Origin: Manihot esculenta
Lineage: Eukaryota > Streptophyta > Magnoliopsida > Malpighiales > Euphorbiaceae
Assembly: GCF_001659605.2 (NCBI RefSeq)
Contig: NC_035170.2
Coordinates: 15,266,265 to 15,330,264, forward strand
Reading direction: 5' to 3'
DNA: 64,000 nt
This document shows positions 33,037-45,710 of this stretch, one piece after another. Every line of letters starts with the position of its first letter. Position 1 is the first letter of the stretch. A program made the position numbers and the translations under genes. Below the pieces are notes generated by a model. That model was given only the letters and a program-made list of their open reading frames with translations, searched no databases and was not told the DNA's origin.

Positions 33037-33049
33037 GATATAGTATAGA
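33037..33049 (-). promoter_or_regulatory. possible TATA region of the reticulon gene
   Basis: The minus strand reads TCTATACTATATC about 50-60 nt upstream of the start codon. This allows only a short 5' UTR; TATTTATTTATC at about 33057-33068 is an alternative. Weak call. Confidence 0.25.
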
Positions 33050-33204
33050 CAGGGAAGATAAATAAATACTAAACGGTACTGATAATTGATGAAGAAGAAG
33101 AGGAAACTGATATAGGGAGATGGTTCATAACGGATAGATTAGTAGCCTCGAGATTTTTTTTCTCCTTTTTATTTACTCAAAAGCCTTTCCTTGACATTTT
33201 AATA

Positions 33205-34538
33205 GGAAAAATTACTTTTTAGTCCTTCTGTCTCTCTTTTGACAACCCAACACTTAAGTCCCTCATTTTCTCTTCAATTCGAGTTCATGGTCCTTTCATA
33301 AAAAATAGTCGTTTGGTCAAAGAATCTAAGTTGAGAAGTAAAATTTTTTACCAAAAATACTCTTGATAAACTTGTTAAAACCCCTTTAAACCTGAAATCC
33401 CTCCATTCTTCTTTTCCTTCGTATCTTCTCTATTTCTTTTATCCTCTCTGCGCATCTCTTTTTCTTCTTCTTCCTCTCAATCCTCCCCTCTCTCTTCTTT
33501 TCTCTCCATTTCTCCAACTTCTTTTGTCTCCATTTCTTATTCACTAATGTTGTTCAAAGGTTGGTAGTGGTGATATCTCATCCTACAACTTTTTTATTTT
33601 GACATACTATTTAAATCAGTTCTTAATTATATATTGGCTAGATAGATCTGGTTGTTGCTACCCTCGTGAGCATTCATATCTGCGTTAAATTTACAAGCTA
33701 ACTTCTCAAAGTGAGTGCTTTTCTGTTAAAGACCCCCCATGAGTGGTAATTCTATTTTATTGACATTTGATAACAATGATCTAATGAATGAGTTTCTACC
33801 TGGTGAGCAAACTTGTCTTAGTCAATGGTTTGAAGATATCAAGCCATGGCAACATGGCGTTTACAGTGGCCTCTTCACCTGAAGCATTTGGAGTCAGCTT
33901 TGTTATGGAGCGCTCTTTTTGTTATGCTTATGTTTTTTATTGTAGTGTTGGGAAACTGATGGGCTCGCTCCAATGCAGAGTGCTGGCTTGAAATGGCTTA
34001 ATGGGTGGCATTTGGGTTTCTTCTTCATCTCACCTATTACAAGGTTCTTATATTTTCCTCTAAAAACGATGTGCTCTATTTTTCATATTTTCAACATGTA
34101 GCCTCTAGTAATTAGCTTCACTTAGCTTTGTGATTTTAGATTTAGTTTCAGTGAGATGTTCTTCAACTCATTTTGTTATTATGGATTTGTAAAGGAAGTT
34201 GGAGTAATGGAGAGAAAATAAGAGAGAGGGGAGGATTGAGAGGAAGAAGAAGAAAGAGAGATGAGCGAAGAGGATAAAAAGAAATACATAAAGATACTGA
34301 GGCAGAAGAAGAATGGAGGAATTTCACGTTGAGAGGGTTTTAACAAGTTTATTAAGGGTATTTTTGGTAAAAAATTTCACCCCTCACCTTAGACTCTTTG
34401 ATCAAACGGCTATTTTTGATGGAAGGACTACGAATTCGGACAGAAAAGAAAGTGAAGGACTTAAGTGTTGAGTCGTCGAAATAGAGGAACAGAAATGTTA
34501 ATTACGTTAAACTTCAGGGATTAAAAAGTAATTTTCCC
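33205..34538. mobile_element. Mutator-like element, non-autonomous, long inverted repeats
   Basis: The 1334-bp element starts GGAAAAATTACTTTTTAGTCC and ends with the inverted counterpart (GGATTAAAAAGTAATTTTCCC). Flanks are ATTTTAATA at 33196-33204 and 34539-34547, a perfect 9-bp target duplication, diagnostic of Mutator-like elements. Inverted arms of about 320-350 bp (33205-33525, 34191-34538) enclose about 665 bp without transposase. The centre has protein-like phrases (see the entry at 33735-34010). Confidence 0.85.
33735..34010 (+). other. possible captured gene fragment inside the Mutator-like element
   Basis: One plus frame reads NNDLMNEFLPGEQTCLSQWF and EDIKPWQHGVYSG before a stop; an overlapping frame opens at 33788 for 67 residues. 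The composition is unlike the AT-rich surroundings and could be host exon sequence carried by a Pack-MULE. I recognise no family and no splice sites are certain. Confidence 0.3.
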
Positions 34539-34547
34539 ATTTTAATA

Positions 34548-36003
34548 ATTATAAAACAAGTTCTAGTTTCGAATTCACTATTGTATATATAAAAAAATGT
34601 TGAAAACAAAAATTAGCCTTTTAAGCACAAAAATGTGCAAATCATGTAAACTTACATGCATGCAAACAGGGACGGAGGGCCATGGACTCCTAAAAACTTA
34701 CAAATTATTTAGGGGTCATTTAGATAGTTTTATATATAACAGAAAAAATTATTATTCAATTTTTATATTTTAAAAAATTAATTAATTAATTTTTATTTTA
34801 AAATTACTTATTTAAAATATTTTTTATTTTATAAAATTAAATTTTCAATTTTTATCAAATAAATTTTTATTCGTCTTTAATATTATTTATTTTATTTAAT
34901 TTTAATTATTTATTTTATTTGTCCCTTTCATTTTTTATTTTTTTAATTCAAAAAATTTATTTTTTATTTTTAAAATTTCTACTTCAATGGGTAAATTTTT
35001 TTAAAAAATTATTTATTCATTGCATAATTTAATTTTATATGTTATTTTTATTATTAAGAAATAATTATCTCAATTAATTAGTTTTTAACCTATTTATATA
35101 ATTAAAATTATTTGTTAAACTATTTAATTTTAGAGAAATAAATTTTAAATTTTTATAAATAAAAGTATTCTATAATTAAGTTTTTATTAATTAATGAGTT
35201 TTATGGACTATTTAAATTTAAAAAATAATTTAATTTTAAAAATATAAATTTAATGAGTAATAGATTAGATAATTTAAATTTAAAAATAAGTATTATTTTT
35301 TTTAGATAATAGGTTAAATTATTTAAATTTAGAAAAATGAAATGAAAATATTGTTTCAATATTTAATGGGTTAAATAGTTTAATTTAAAAAATAAAATTT
35401 ATGGTAAATATTATATTAAATTATTATGTTACTTGAAACGTATTACTTTTTATGGGTTTATATAATTATATTTACAATAAAAATATTTTTTTCTACCATA
35501 AATACAATTAAAAGTCAATTTCATAATAAAATGAAATATAAATTATTCATCATCATCGTGGACTTATATTGAAAGAAGATATCTTTGAAAACATTAAAGA
35601 TGAAGTTGTTATTAATATATTTTAATTAATAAAAAAATTAAATAAATTGTAATTTAATTTTAATATTTTATTATTTTTATAAATTTTTTGAATATATTTT
35701 ATTTTTATTGATCATTTATTAAAATCAACCCTTAAACAAAATTTTTAAATCCATTACTATATGCAAAAGAAGTTAGTAATAAAAAGAGAGTATAAATACA
35801 AAACACAAAAGAAAATATATTAAAAATAGAGTTAATTATAAAAAAAATTCTAAATTTTTATTGTTTTAACAAGTATATTTTGAATAAAAAAATTTAATTG
35901 ATATATTTTATATTAATCACTTAAACTTATTTATACCATATTATTATTTTAAATAGTTAAATCTAACAGAAATATCATATTATTGTTTTAGTCTGCATTA
36001 AAA
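34548..36003. other. AT-rich intergenic DNA, nothing recognised
   Basis: About 1.45 kb of extremely AT-rich sequence. Short phrases such as AATTTAAATTTAAAAA recur irregularly. No coding frame of note. Confidence 0.6.
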
Positions 36004-36590
36004 ATTAATATTTTAATATAATTTAAATAATTTTTTTAAAAAAAAATCTCAAACTTTATTATTTTTAATAATTATACCCTAATTTTTTCTCAATAAATAT
36101 TCTTCAAATGTAGTTTTTAAGTTTGATTTGATTTTTTATTCGATTCGGTTAACTTATAATCACATAGAATACATTTTTAAGCCAATAACTCATTTCTTAA
36201 ATACTTTCTTACATTATTATAGGTAATAAATATTATGGTAATATTATCTCTGCAAAATAAAAAATCATGATTCTACCTACTTAGAAAAATAATTATAATT
36301 ATCCTATTTACTCTAATTGAATTTAGACATTTTTAGTTAATTATACTTAAATAGTTTAATAGATATAATAGATATAATTCATTAAGTTAGAAAATGAGTT
36401 ATTGGCTTAGAGATATATTTTTTAAAATTATAAGTAAATCGAATAAATTGAAAAACTAAATTAAAGTGAAAAAACTGCATTTGGATATATTTTTTTTAAA
36501 AAGAAATTTAAGATATAATTATTAAAATAGTAAACTTTTAGGGGTTTTTTATAAAAATTTCTTTTGAATCATATTAAAATATTAAGTTAA
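36004..36590. repeat. foldback (inverted) repeat, about 200-bp arms
   Basis: The left arm (about 36004-36205) reappears inverted at about 36385-36590: TTAATATTTTAATAT, TTAATAATTATA, TTCGATT, ACTTATAAT and AAGCCAATAACTCATTT each have their reverse complement in mirrored order. Arms are diverged, with a spacer of about 180 bp. Possibly an old foldback or MULE-like DNA transposon; target duplication not resolved. Confidence 0.6.
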
Positions 36591-36739
36591 TTCTCAAAAT
36601 TTTGAAGTGTCACGAGACGTTTTTTAAAGAAATTCAAGAATGCAAATGCATATTTAATAATTTAAAAAAAAATTATAAGTTAATTTTTATAGAGAAATAA
36701 TTAAAATCACTATTATTATTGATTTGACTGGAAAATGGA

Positions 36740-37340
36740 AAATAGAGTTGTACTGAGAAAGAATGTGAGGTGGTTGGCGCCTACGGCAGTCACTCTGACA
36801 CTTAAATCAGTAAATTAGAGAGTAGGGCGAGAGTATTATAATGCTTAGAACAAAAGAGTAGTTATGTAATAATTGCATATTTTTATCGTTGTAATCATTA
36901 GTTTTTATACTGTAAAAATAAGTTAATTATAACATTTCCTGATAATCCAATAATGATGTAGCCAGCTAATTGATAAAAGATCTGGTCGGTTTAATTGGTC
37001 AGAGATCTCGTGATTATAGACGTAACGGGGATCTACTGGATGATATTTACTAATGATAACTTTATGTAAAGATCCGATCTCTTTAAGGGAGGGCGAGTCT
37101 TGTTGAAGGATCAGATGTCACGGTGTTCAGGTTTTCTTTTCTCTCGGCGGGTTTGAGTATCATCTAATCAGACCCTTGCCACGTGCCCCTGTATTCGAGT
37201 GCCAGCATATGACATTTTTTTGGTGATTATTGTGTAACATCAGAGTTCTCCCGCTAGTCTTTGATTCTTCATATTTGAAAGTAACAATTATTTTCGCGAT
37301 CTAGGGCACGTGGCTCACTTAGATTGGCCTTTCTATATTC
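36740..37340. other. retroelement-like noncoding sequence, class uncertain
   Basis: Less AT-rich than its left side, with a GGCGCCTACGGCAGTCACTC stretch and repeated GATCTGGTCGG/GATCAGATG phrases, leading into tandem repeats. This resembles the untranslated part of another Tat-like element but has no LTR boundary I can define. Confidence 0.3.
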
Positions 37341-37344
37341 GCAT

Positions 37345-37830
37345 TGCTTTGCCAGCCTGGCCAATTTTCGGGCATTAACTAGCCCTGGTGAGCTTCTGGT
37401 CAGTCCTGTCAAGCTTCCGTACATTTTTTAGCGCTGGCAAGGTTTTGGACATTTTCTAGCCTTTGCGAGCTTCTGGACATTTTACAGCCTTGATAAGCTT
37501 CCGTGCATTTTCCAGCCTTGGCGAGGTTCTGGGCATTTTCTAGCCCTTGCGAGCTTCTAGAAAGCCTTGTCGAGCTGTCGTGCATTTTCAAGCACTGGCA
37601 AGCTTTCGGGCATTCTCTAGCCCTAGCGAGCTTCCGGGCTTTTTTCTAACCCTTGCGAGCTCCTTGACATTTTTCAGCCTTTACAGGCTTCCGTGCATTT
37701 TTCAGCACTAGCGAGCTTCCGAACATTCTCTAGCCCTTATGAGCTTCTAAGCATTTTCCAGCCTTAACGGGCTTCCAGTTACTAACTAGCCCTAGCAAGC
37801 CTCTGGGTATTTTCCTCCTTGCAAACTTCA
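37345..37830 (+). repeat. 28-bp minisatellite
   Basis: Units of the form CATTTTCTAGCCTTTGCGAG plus CTTCTGGA recur every 28 bp (clearest at 37450-37560), about 15 copies with moderate divergence and some length changes. Because 28 is not a multiple of 3, the open frame across it is meaningless. Confidence 0.85.
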
Positions 37831-38054
37831 TTCACTCATTTAGAAGCCCATCCTGCCTTCTTCGATCAAAAAATCTCGCCCGTTAATGATAGGCCTTCCT
37901 CCTATGCAAAAAGTTTTGGATTTCCGAGAGTGATTGTAAGAGCAGTGACAAATGCCTTGGGAACTTTCTACAAAACAGGACTAATGCTCAGTCACATGGC
38001 CTAGCTCATACCCGCCTGGTGGCTTAGGCATAAAATGCCTTAAAATCTTTTCGC

Positions 38055-38369
38055 AAAATGGGACTAACACTCGGTTGGTCGCCCTAGCAAAACCTGTCTT
38101 GTGGCATGATGTAAAATGCCTTGCTTAGTGGGTCTGACACCTAGAAGGCCTGACGGATTAATGCCTTGTGGCCGTTTAGTGGGACTAACATCGGGATAGC
38201 CTGACAGATTCCTACCTTATGGCCTGACGTGAGATGCCCTGTTATGCGGGACTAACACCCGGATGACCTGGTGGAACCTGCCTTATGGCTTTTTAGTGGG
38301 ACTAACACTTAGATGGCCTAACGAATTTTCGCCTTGTGGCCTGACATAAGATGCCTTGTTATGCGGGAC
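38055..38369 (+). repeat. tandem block of GGGACTAACAC units, left part
   Basis: GGGACTAACAC or a variant occurs near 38060, 38129, 38182, 38248, 38298 and 38365, spaced about 50-70 bp and alternating with GGCCTGAC and AGATGCC..GTTATGC segments. The block is cut by the element at 38370-48246 and resumes at 48247. Confidence 0.75.
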
Positions 38370-40627
38370 TGTAACGACCCGAAAATCGGACCGCTACCGG
38401 CGCTAGGATCCAGATCGGCTTAAGGCCGCCGGGACCCGTAGCAAGCCTGACATGTAACCTGTAAACCTGTTCAATCCCATACATGATCAACAATCATACA
38501 TAAAAATTAAAAACTTTTCTGGCATTCATTCTATCATACACCAAACTCAACCTGTGCATGCACTAAACATAGCCATAATCATAAACTTGACCCCTCTGTG
38601 GGATATCATCAATGCCCCAATGGGCGATATACATGTGTTGAGTTGGCTAACATCTATATCATAAAATATCTAAGATCATGTATTCAAAAGGGATAACAAC
38701 ATCCATAGGGTCAAGCACAACCTCTAATCATCAATATCAATATACATAACATGACTATTCAACTTTACATCATAATACAATTTATCATGTCCACTTCCTA
38801 TCTATTACAACACACGACTTTACTCTTCTTGACTTCCCTGTCTAGCCCGTACCTGCAATCCTGGGGGATTAGAGAAAAGGGGTGAGCTACTAGAGCCCAG
38901 TGAGCAGAATAATAGAAAACATTTAAATCTCATGCCATCATGTAATGCAACACATCACAACAAATCACATCTCGGATGGTATTGTCACCAATAGTCCTCT
39001 ACATTCCAAAGTGTCGGGACGTAGAATGGGTACAACCGGTCTTTCTCTTAACATAACATATCATAACATTCCAATGTGCCAGGAACGTAGAATGGGTACA
39101 ACCTGGACTTTCTCTTACATAGTGCCAGGGACGTAGAATGGGTACAACCTGGACTTCCATACCATACCATGCCGTAGCATCATCATATCATATGAGGACT
39201 AAAGGGTCATCTAATAACCAATCCACATCAACATCATAAATGCAATGCAACATATTCGTGGATTCTAATGCAAACAACCTATTTCATCACATGGCATTCA
39301 TGATGCATGAACATGCTCAATTGTATAATTCATTTGCTTTAAAAACATAAGGTTTATTCTACTCACCTCTGGCAGAAGCTTTACCGACTTAGAAGCAGCT
39401 GAACTCACTGCTGGGGTCCTTGGTTCCTCGGGTCCGAACCTACACAGGTGGACTAAAATGAGGGACCAAACAACTAGAACATAACTCTAAAAACATCCCC
39501 CAAAAACCCCCAAAAACACCTCAAAACAATCATGCAAAAACATGCAAAGGAAGGCAGAACAGGGCAGGTTCGGCGGCATCTTCGGCGGCCGAAAGTCCCT
39601 CCAGAGCCGAAACCCAGACAGGTTCGGCGGCACCTTCGGCGGCCGAAAGTCCCAGACAGAGACGAAAGTCTCTTTTCGGGGGCAACTTCGGCAGCCGAAA
39701 GGCCTGCCTCCCCAGCCATGTTCGGCGGCCGAAAGTTCCTTCGGCTGCCGAACCTGGTTTCTGCCAAAGGGCAGAAACTTGGCTCCTTTAAGCACATTTG
39801 CCTCCAAAACTTCCAATCATGCATTTAGCTCAACCAAAACATGTAAATATACATACATTGGCTCCTAGGGGCTTCAAACTAACTTAAACCCCAACTACAA
39901 CACACAACAACAACACAAATCCAACATACATTGCTCAAAACATAACATTAACTCAAAAACCTAACTATTAGCTAAACATGCATTCTACCCCATAGATCTT
40001 GCATAAAACTTACTTTAAACATGAAATGAACTTAAGATCAGCTCTTACCTCTTGAAGATCGAGAGAGAGACGTCCTAAACTCGGAGGTAGGAGATTTTTG
40101 AGTTCTTGAACCTCAAAGCTCCAAAACTTGCTTTAAACTCGAAAATCTTCAAAACAAAGCAAAAACTTGTGAAAATCTTGAAAGATTTGAAGGAAAAACT
40201 CAAGGATTGGTGAGGAACGGCGGAGAGCTCACCTTGGCCGACAATGGGGAGAAAAACTCGCCCGTTTTCGGCTAAGGGACCCTTTTATAGTGGCTGGCCA
40301 GGCCACGTTCGGGGGCCGAACGTGCCTCCGCATGCATGCCATGTTCGGCGGCCGAACTTGAGGTTCGACGGCTGAACCTGGACTTTCCTCAACCTATGCC
40401 TTCGGGGGCCTAAGGCACACCCGAAATGCCTGCATGTTCGGCGGCCGAACCTGGGTTTTCCTCCAAGGTTGTTTTTATTCAAAAACTCATTTCCTCTTTA
40501 CTTAAAACCATCAAAAACAATTAAATCATTTTATGAAAACATGTTTCTACCCTACTAGAGGCTTCCGACATCCGAGATTCCACCGGACAGTAGAAATTCC
40601 GATACCGGAGTCTAGCCGGGTATTACA
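38370..40627 (-). repeat. 3' LTR of the 38370-48246 element
   Basis: 2258 bp, TGTAACGACC...GGGTATTACA on the plus strand. Palindrome clusters at about 39565-39755 and 40305-40455. Relative to its partner it lacks a 20-bp palindrome unit near 40440 and has an extra 10 bp near 39500. Confidence 0.93.
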
Positions 40628-40664
40628 TTCTCCCCCCCTTAAGAACATTCGTCCCCGAATGTTC
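40628..40664 (-). promoter_or_regulatory. polypurine tract and adjoining hairpin
   Basis: The minus strand reads AAGGGGGGGAGAA directly before the 3' LTR start TGTAATACCC, the expected plus-strand primer tract. Just upstream, GAACATTCG (40643-40651) and CGAATGTTC (40656-40664) form a perfect 9-bp stem with a 4-nt loop. Confidence 0.8.
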
Positions 40665-40733
40665 CTCAACTAGCACATGCATAGAGTCATCACAACATAC
40701 ACATAACACACATGAAACATACAAGAACTAACC

Positions 40734-43700
40734 TTAGAAAAGATAAGGGTATTGCTGGAGCATGGACTCCCTTGTCTCCCAAGTGCACTCTTCCATATTG
40801 TGGTGGTTCCAAAGGACTTTCACCATCGGGATTTCCTTGTTTCTAAGCTTTCTGATCTGGGTGTCTATGATCCGCACTGGCTGCTCAACATAGGTGAGAT
40901 CCTCTTGGATCTCCACATCAGGCTCACTAAGAACCTTGCCCGGATCTGACACAAATTTCCTCAACATTGAAACATGGAAAACCGGATGGATTCTTGCCAT
41001 TGAAGCAGGCAAATCTAGCTTGTACGACACATTCCCAATCTTCTGCAAGATTTCAAAGGGTCCGATGTATCGTGGGGCTAGTTTACCTTTCTTCCCAAAG
41101 CGAACCACTCCTTTCATTGGAGACACTTTGAGTAATACCAGATTCCCCTCCTGAAACTCTACCTGTCTTCTGCGGATGTCTGCATAACTCTTCTGTCTGC
41201 TTGCAGCAGTCTTGATTCTCTCTCTGATTATGGGTACCACCCTGCTGGTGATCTCTACTAGCTCAGGCCCTGCCAAGGCCTTTTCTCCAACTTCCTCCCA
41301 GCAAACAGGTGACCTGCACTTCCTCCCATACAAAGCTTCATATGGAGCCATCCCGATGCTAGCATGATGGTTGTTATTGTAGGCAAACTCCACCAAAGGG
41401 AGATGCTGCCTCCAAGAACTGCCAAAGTCCAGCACACACATTCTAAGCATATCCTTGATAGTCTGGATGGTCCTTTCTGACTGTCCGTCAGTCTGGGGGT
41501 GGAAGGCAGTGCTGAAATCCAACCTAGTACCCATGGCATTCTGCAGACTCCGCCAAAACCTTTAGGTGAACTGGGGCCCTCTATCAGACACTATTGAAAC
41601 AGGAACCCCATGCAGCCTGACGATCTCATCCACATATACCTGCGCCAACTTGTCCACAGAGTAGCCACTCCTGACAGGGATGAAGTGAGCAGATTTGGTG
41701 AGTCTGTCCACAATCACCCATATGGAGTCCAATCTGTTGGACGCCGCCGGTAACCCCACTACGAAGTCCATAGCTATATTCTCTCATTTCCATTCTGGAA
41801 TAGGTAGCGGGTTAAGCATTCCAGCCGGCTTCTGATGTTCCAGCTTCACCCTCTGACACACTTCGCAGGCTGACACAAACTGTGCCACTTCTTTCTTCAT
41901 AGCTGGCCACCAATAAACCTTCTTCAAATCTTGATACATTTTGGTGGCTCCGGGGTGAACGTTGTATCTTGCATTATGAGCCTCTCTCATAATGTCTCCT
42001 TTTAGCCCTATGTCATCTGGTACACAAAGTCTGCTCCCATAGTGGAGGATCCCCTTACTGTCAAATCTGAACTCACTGTCCTTGCCTGACTGAACAGTCC
42101 TGGCAATCTTCACTAACTCTGGGTCCTCATGCTGTTTCTGAGCCACCTGCTCCAGAAACACAGGTGTCACTCTCATCTAGGCCACTAAAGCACCAGTACC
42201 AGACAACTCCAACTGTAGACCTTCATCAATGAGCTTGTAAAACTCCTTCACCACTGGTCTCCTCTCTGCCGTGATGTGGGATAGACTGCCTAGTGACTTC
42301 CGGCTTAGGGTGTCTGCCACAACATTCGCCTTACCCGGATGATACTGAATCTTGCAATCATAGTCACTCAGCAGCTCTACCCATCTCCTCTGTCTCAAGT
42401 TCAAATCTCTTTGACTCAGGATGTACTGTAGGCTCTTATGATCTGTAAAGATCCCACATTTTACCCCATAGAGGTAGTGCCTCCACATCTTGAGTGCAAA
42501 GATTACTGCTGCCATCTCAAGGTCATGTGTGGGGTAATTCAACTCATGCTTCTTCAACTGCCTAGAAGCATAAGCAATCACCCTCTCATTCTGCATCAGT
42601 ACACAACCTAGTCCCACACGGGACGCATCACAAAAGACTGTAAAGTCCTCATCACTAGATGGCAGAGCTAAAACTGGTGCTAAAGTCAACCTCTTCTTAA
42701 GCTCTTCAAAACTCTCTTCGCACTGGTCGGTCCACAGAAACTTCTGATTCTTCCTGGTTAGTCTGGTCAGAGGAGCTACTATTTTCGAGAAGTTCTGAAT
42801 GAACCTCCTGTAGTAACCTGCCAAACCCAAGAAACTCCTGATCTCCGTCACTGAAGTGGGTCTAGGCCAGTTAGCCACAGTTTCTGTCTTCTTGGGGTCT
42901 ACCTCTATTCCATTCTCTGACACTACATGACCCAAGAACGAAATGCTCCTCAGCCAGAACTCACACTTAGAGAACTTGGCATACAAGCCATGTTCCCTCA
43001 AGGTCTATAGAACCAACCTCAGATGATGGGCATGCTCCTCTGCATTCCTGGAATACACTAAGATATCATCTATGAAGACAATAACAAAGTGATCCAGGTA
43101 TTGACTAAACACTCTATTCATGAGATCCATGAATGCTGCAGGGGCGTTGGTTAACCCGAACGGCATTACAAGGAACTCAAAATGCCCATATCTGGTCCTG
43201 AAAGCCGTCTTTGGCACATCCTCATCTCTGATCCTCAGCTGATGGTACCCAGATCTCAGATCTATTTTGGAGAAACAATCCGCTCCTGCTAGCTGGTCGA
43301 ATAGATCGTCGATCCTTGGCAAAGGGTACTTGTTCTTGGTAGTGACTTTGTTCAACTGCCTGTAGTCGATACAAAGCCTAAGGGATCCATCCTTCTTTCT
43401 CACGAACAAGACTGGTGCACCCCAAGGTGAGGTGCTCGGTCGGATGAAGCCCTTTTCTACCAGCTCTTGCAACTGTTCCTTCAATTCTTTCAACTCGGCT
43501 GGAGCCATCCTGTAGGGAGGGATAGAGATTGGTCGGGTTCCAGGCATCAGTTCTATCTCGAACTCTATCTCCCTAGCAGGTGGTAAACCTGGCAGCTCGT
43601 CTGGGAAGACGTCTAGAAACTCTCTAACCACTGGCACCGAGGCGGGCTCTCTAACCTGACTGCTAAGCTCTCTCACATGAGCCAAATACCCCTGACATCC

Positions 43701-45710
43701 CTTCCTAAGCAACCTACGAGCCTGAAGAGCTGATATCAGACCTCTAGGTGTACCCCTCCTGTCTCCCCTGAAGACAACCTCTGACCCATCCTGAACTCTG
43801 AACCTGACTACCTTGTCCCTGCAGTCCAAGGTAGCACCATGGGTAGATAGCCAGTCCATCCCTAGAATGACTTCAAAATCTGTCAAATCTAGAACCACCA
43901 GGTCGGCGGACAAGCATCTTCCCTCAACAAAGACTGGACTGCACTGGCAGACTGACTCTGCCACTGATGGATCACACTTGGGTCCACTGAACAAGAGAGG
44001 ACACTCTAACTCAGAGATCATCAACCCCAACCTCTGAACGGCTCTCGGAGCAATAAAAGAATGAGATGCACCAGGGTCCATCAAGGCATACACATCTGAA
44101 CAACCAATGACTAAATTACCTGCCACCACGGTGTTAGATGCATCTGTCTCCTGCTGAGTCATTGTGAAGATCCGTGCTGGAGCTGATGGACCTTCACCTC
44201 TGAAACCCGCTGAAGAAGAGGCTGCCCCTCTCCCTCTGCCTCCGCCACTGGCCTGAGTCATGGCTGGAGCTGCTGGCTGAGCCACACTACCCGAAGCTGT
44301 CTGCTGAGACTGTGCTCCAAAAGCTGCCCTAGGACACTCCCGAGCCATGTGTCCCTCTTGCCCGCATCTGAAGCAGGCTGCTGTCCCAGCCCGACAAACT
44401 CCCCTGTGTAGCCTACCACACTTTGCACAAACTGCATTATCCGCGCCAGAGCTTGAGCCACTCCCTAGTCCCAGACTAGACTTGACCTTGTTCCAAAACT
44501 TGTTCTTCTTGGGCTTCCTAGTGGTGTTACTCCACTTTTTGCTACCTGAAGCTGCTGCACTGAAAGAAGAAGAGCCTGGGGTCTTGGAACCAGAAGGCTG
44601 TGCCACAGACTGCTTAACTGTTCCCTGAACGATGGCACTGGCCTCCATTTCCCGGGCCATATCCACTATGGCGTGGAAGCTCTCCCTATCTGCTGACTGG
44701 ATCAAGGAGGAATATCTAGAGTGGAGTTTCATGATATACCTCATTGACCTTTTCTGGTCTGAGTCAAGATTTTGCCCTGCAAATGGCAACAGCTCCAAGA
44801 ATCTGTCTGTGAACTCCTCTACACTCATATCATCGGTCTGCCTCAACTGCTCAAACTCTAACATCTTCAGCTCCCTTGAACTATCTGGGAAAGCCCATCC
44901 TGCAAACTCGTTTGCAAACTCCTCCCAAGACATGCTGTCTACTCTGGGGTTCACATAATTCTTGAACCACTCTCGTGCCTTCTTGCACTTAAGTGTGAAC
45001 CCAGCCATCTGAATGGCTCTACTATCATCAGCCCCAATCTCATCTGTGATCACCTTGACCCTCTCAAGATACACAAACGGGTCATCCCCTTTTTCATACT
45101 GGGGAGCACCCAACTTCATGTAGTCGGTCATCTTGACCTTGCTCCCACTGGTTGAGCTAGGTCTAGAAGGTTGGGTAACTGGGGCTGCTGGTTCTGTAGG
45201 TGGTGCAACATTTTCTGAGGTAGGGTTTGCTGGATTTGGATAGTAAGGTGGGGGTGGATACATTGGGTATTGTGAATATGGTGGGTAGTAGGGTGGGTAT
45301 GGCATCTGTGTGGGATAAGGGGTGAAGCTAGGGTAATCCGATGTACCTCCCATCGAATACCCGGGATTTTGTGAGAAGTGTGGGTAGTGGGGTGGCTGAA
45401 CAAATCCCGAGGCCTGAGTGCCTCCTTGGGACTCTCCCATTCCCTCTTCTGACATGCTAACTCCCAAACTGCCATCCCTCCTCTGCTCTACATCCATATC
45501 ATCTCCCATGTCTTCTGACATTCCTCCTTGAACTGTTCCCCTCACTGATCTGCTCCTACCCAGATCCAGAGACCTTCTAGGGTCTCTTACTGCTCTTTCT
45601 CTATTAGACCTACTAGACATTGCCCTAGGCAATGTAGGAGGACGGGCGCTCATGCCCTCATCCTCAGGTGGCACTCCAGTCAATCGTGCAGATCGACGAG
45701 TTCCTCTCAT
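40734..45710 (-). pseudogene. gag-pol polyprotein of the Tekay-type element, four in-frame stops
   Basis: From ATG 45710 ([10 protein letters not shown]) to the final stop at 40734 one frame runs 1659 codons, interrupted only by TAG at 43005-43007, TAG at 42177-42179, TGA at 41784-41786 and TAA at 41562-41564; I see no frameshift. Domains in order: Ser/Pro/Tyr-rich gag N-terminus, gag core, two zinc knuckles ([26 protein letters not shown]), protease (MDPGAS), RT (FIDD), RNase H ([16 protein letters not shown]), integrase (zinc site, [25 protein letters not shown]) and a chromodomain tail. The intact neighbours at 51-63 kb have Gln, Gln, Trp and Ser codons at the four stop positions. The truncated product would end after RT motif FIDD. 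Confidence 0.92.

Noticed and set aside
37409..37591. Minus-strand open frame of 60 residues with repeated phrases (SRSSQGLENAQNLA)
   Set aside because: It is a translation of the 28-bp minisatellite; the period is not a multiple of 3.
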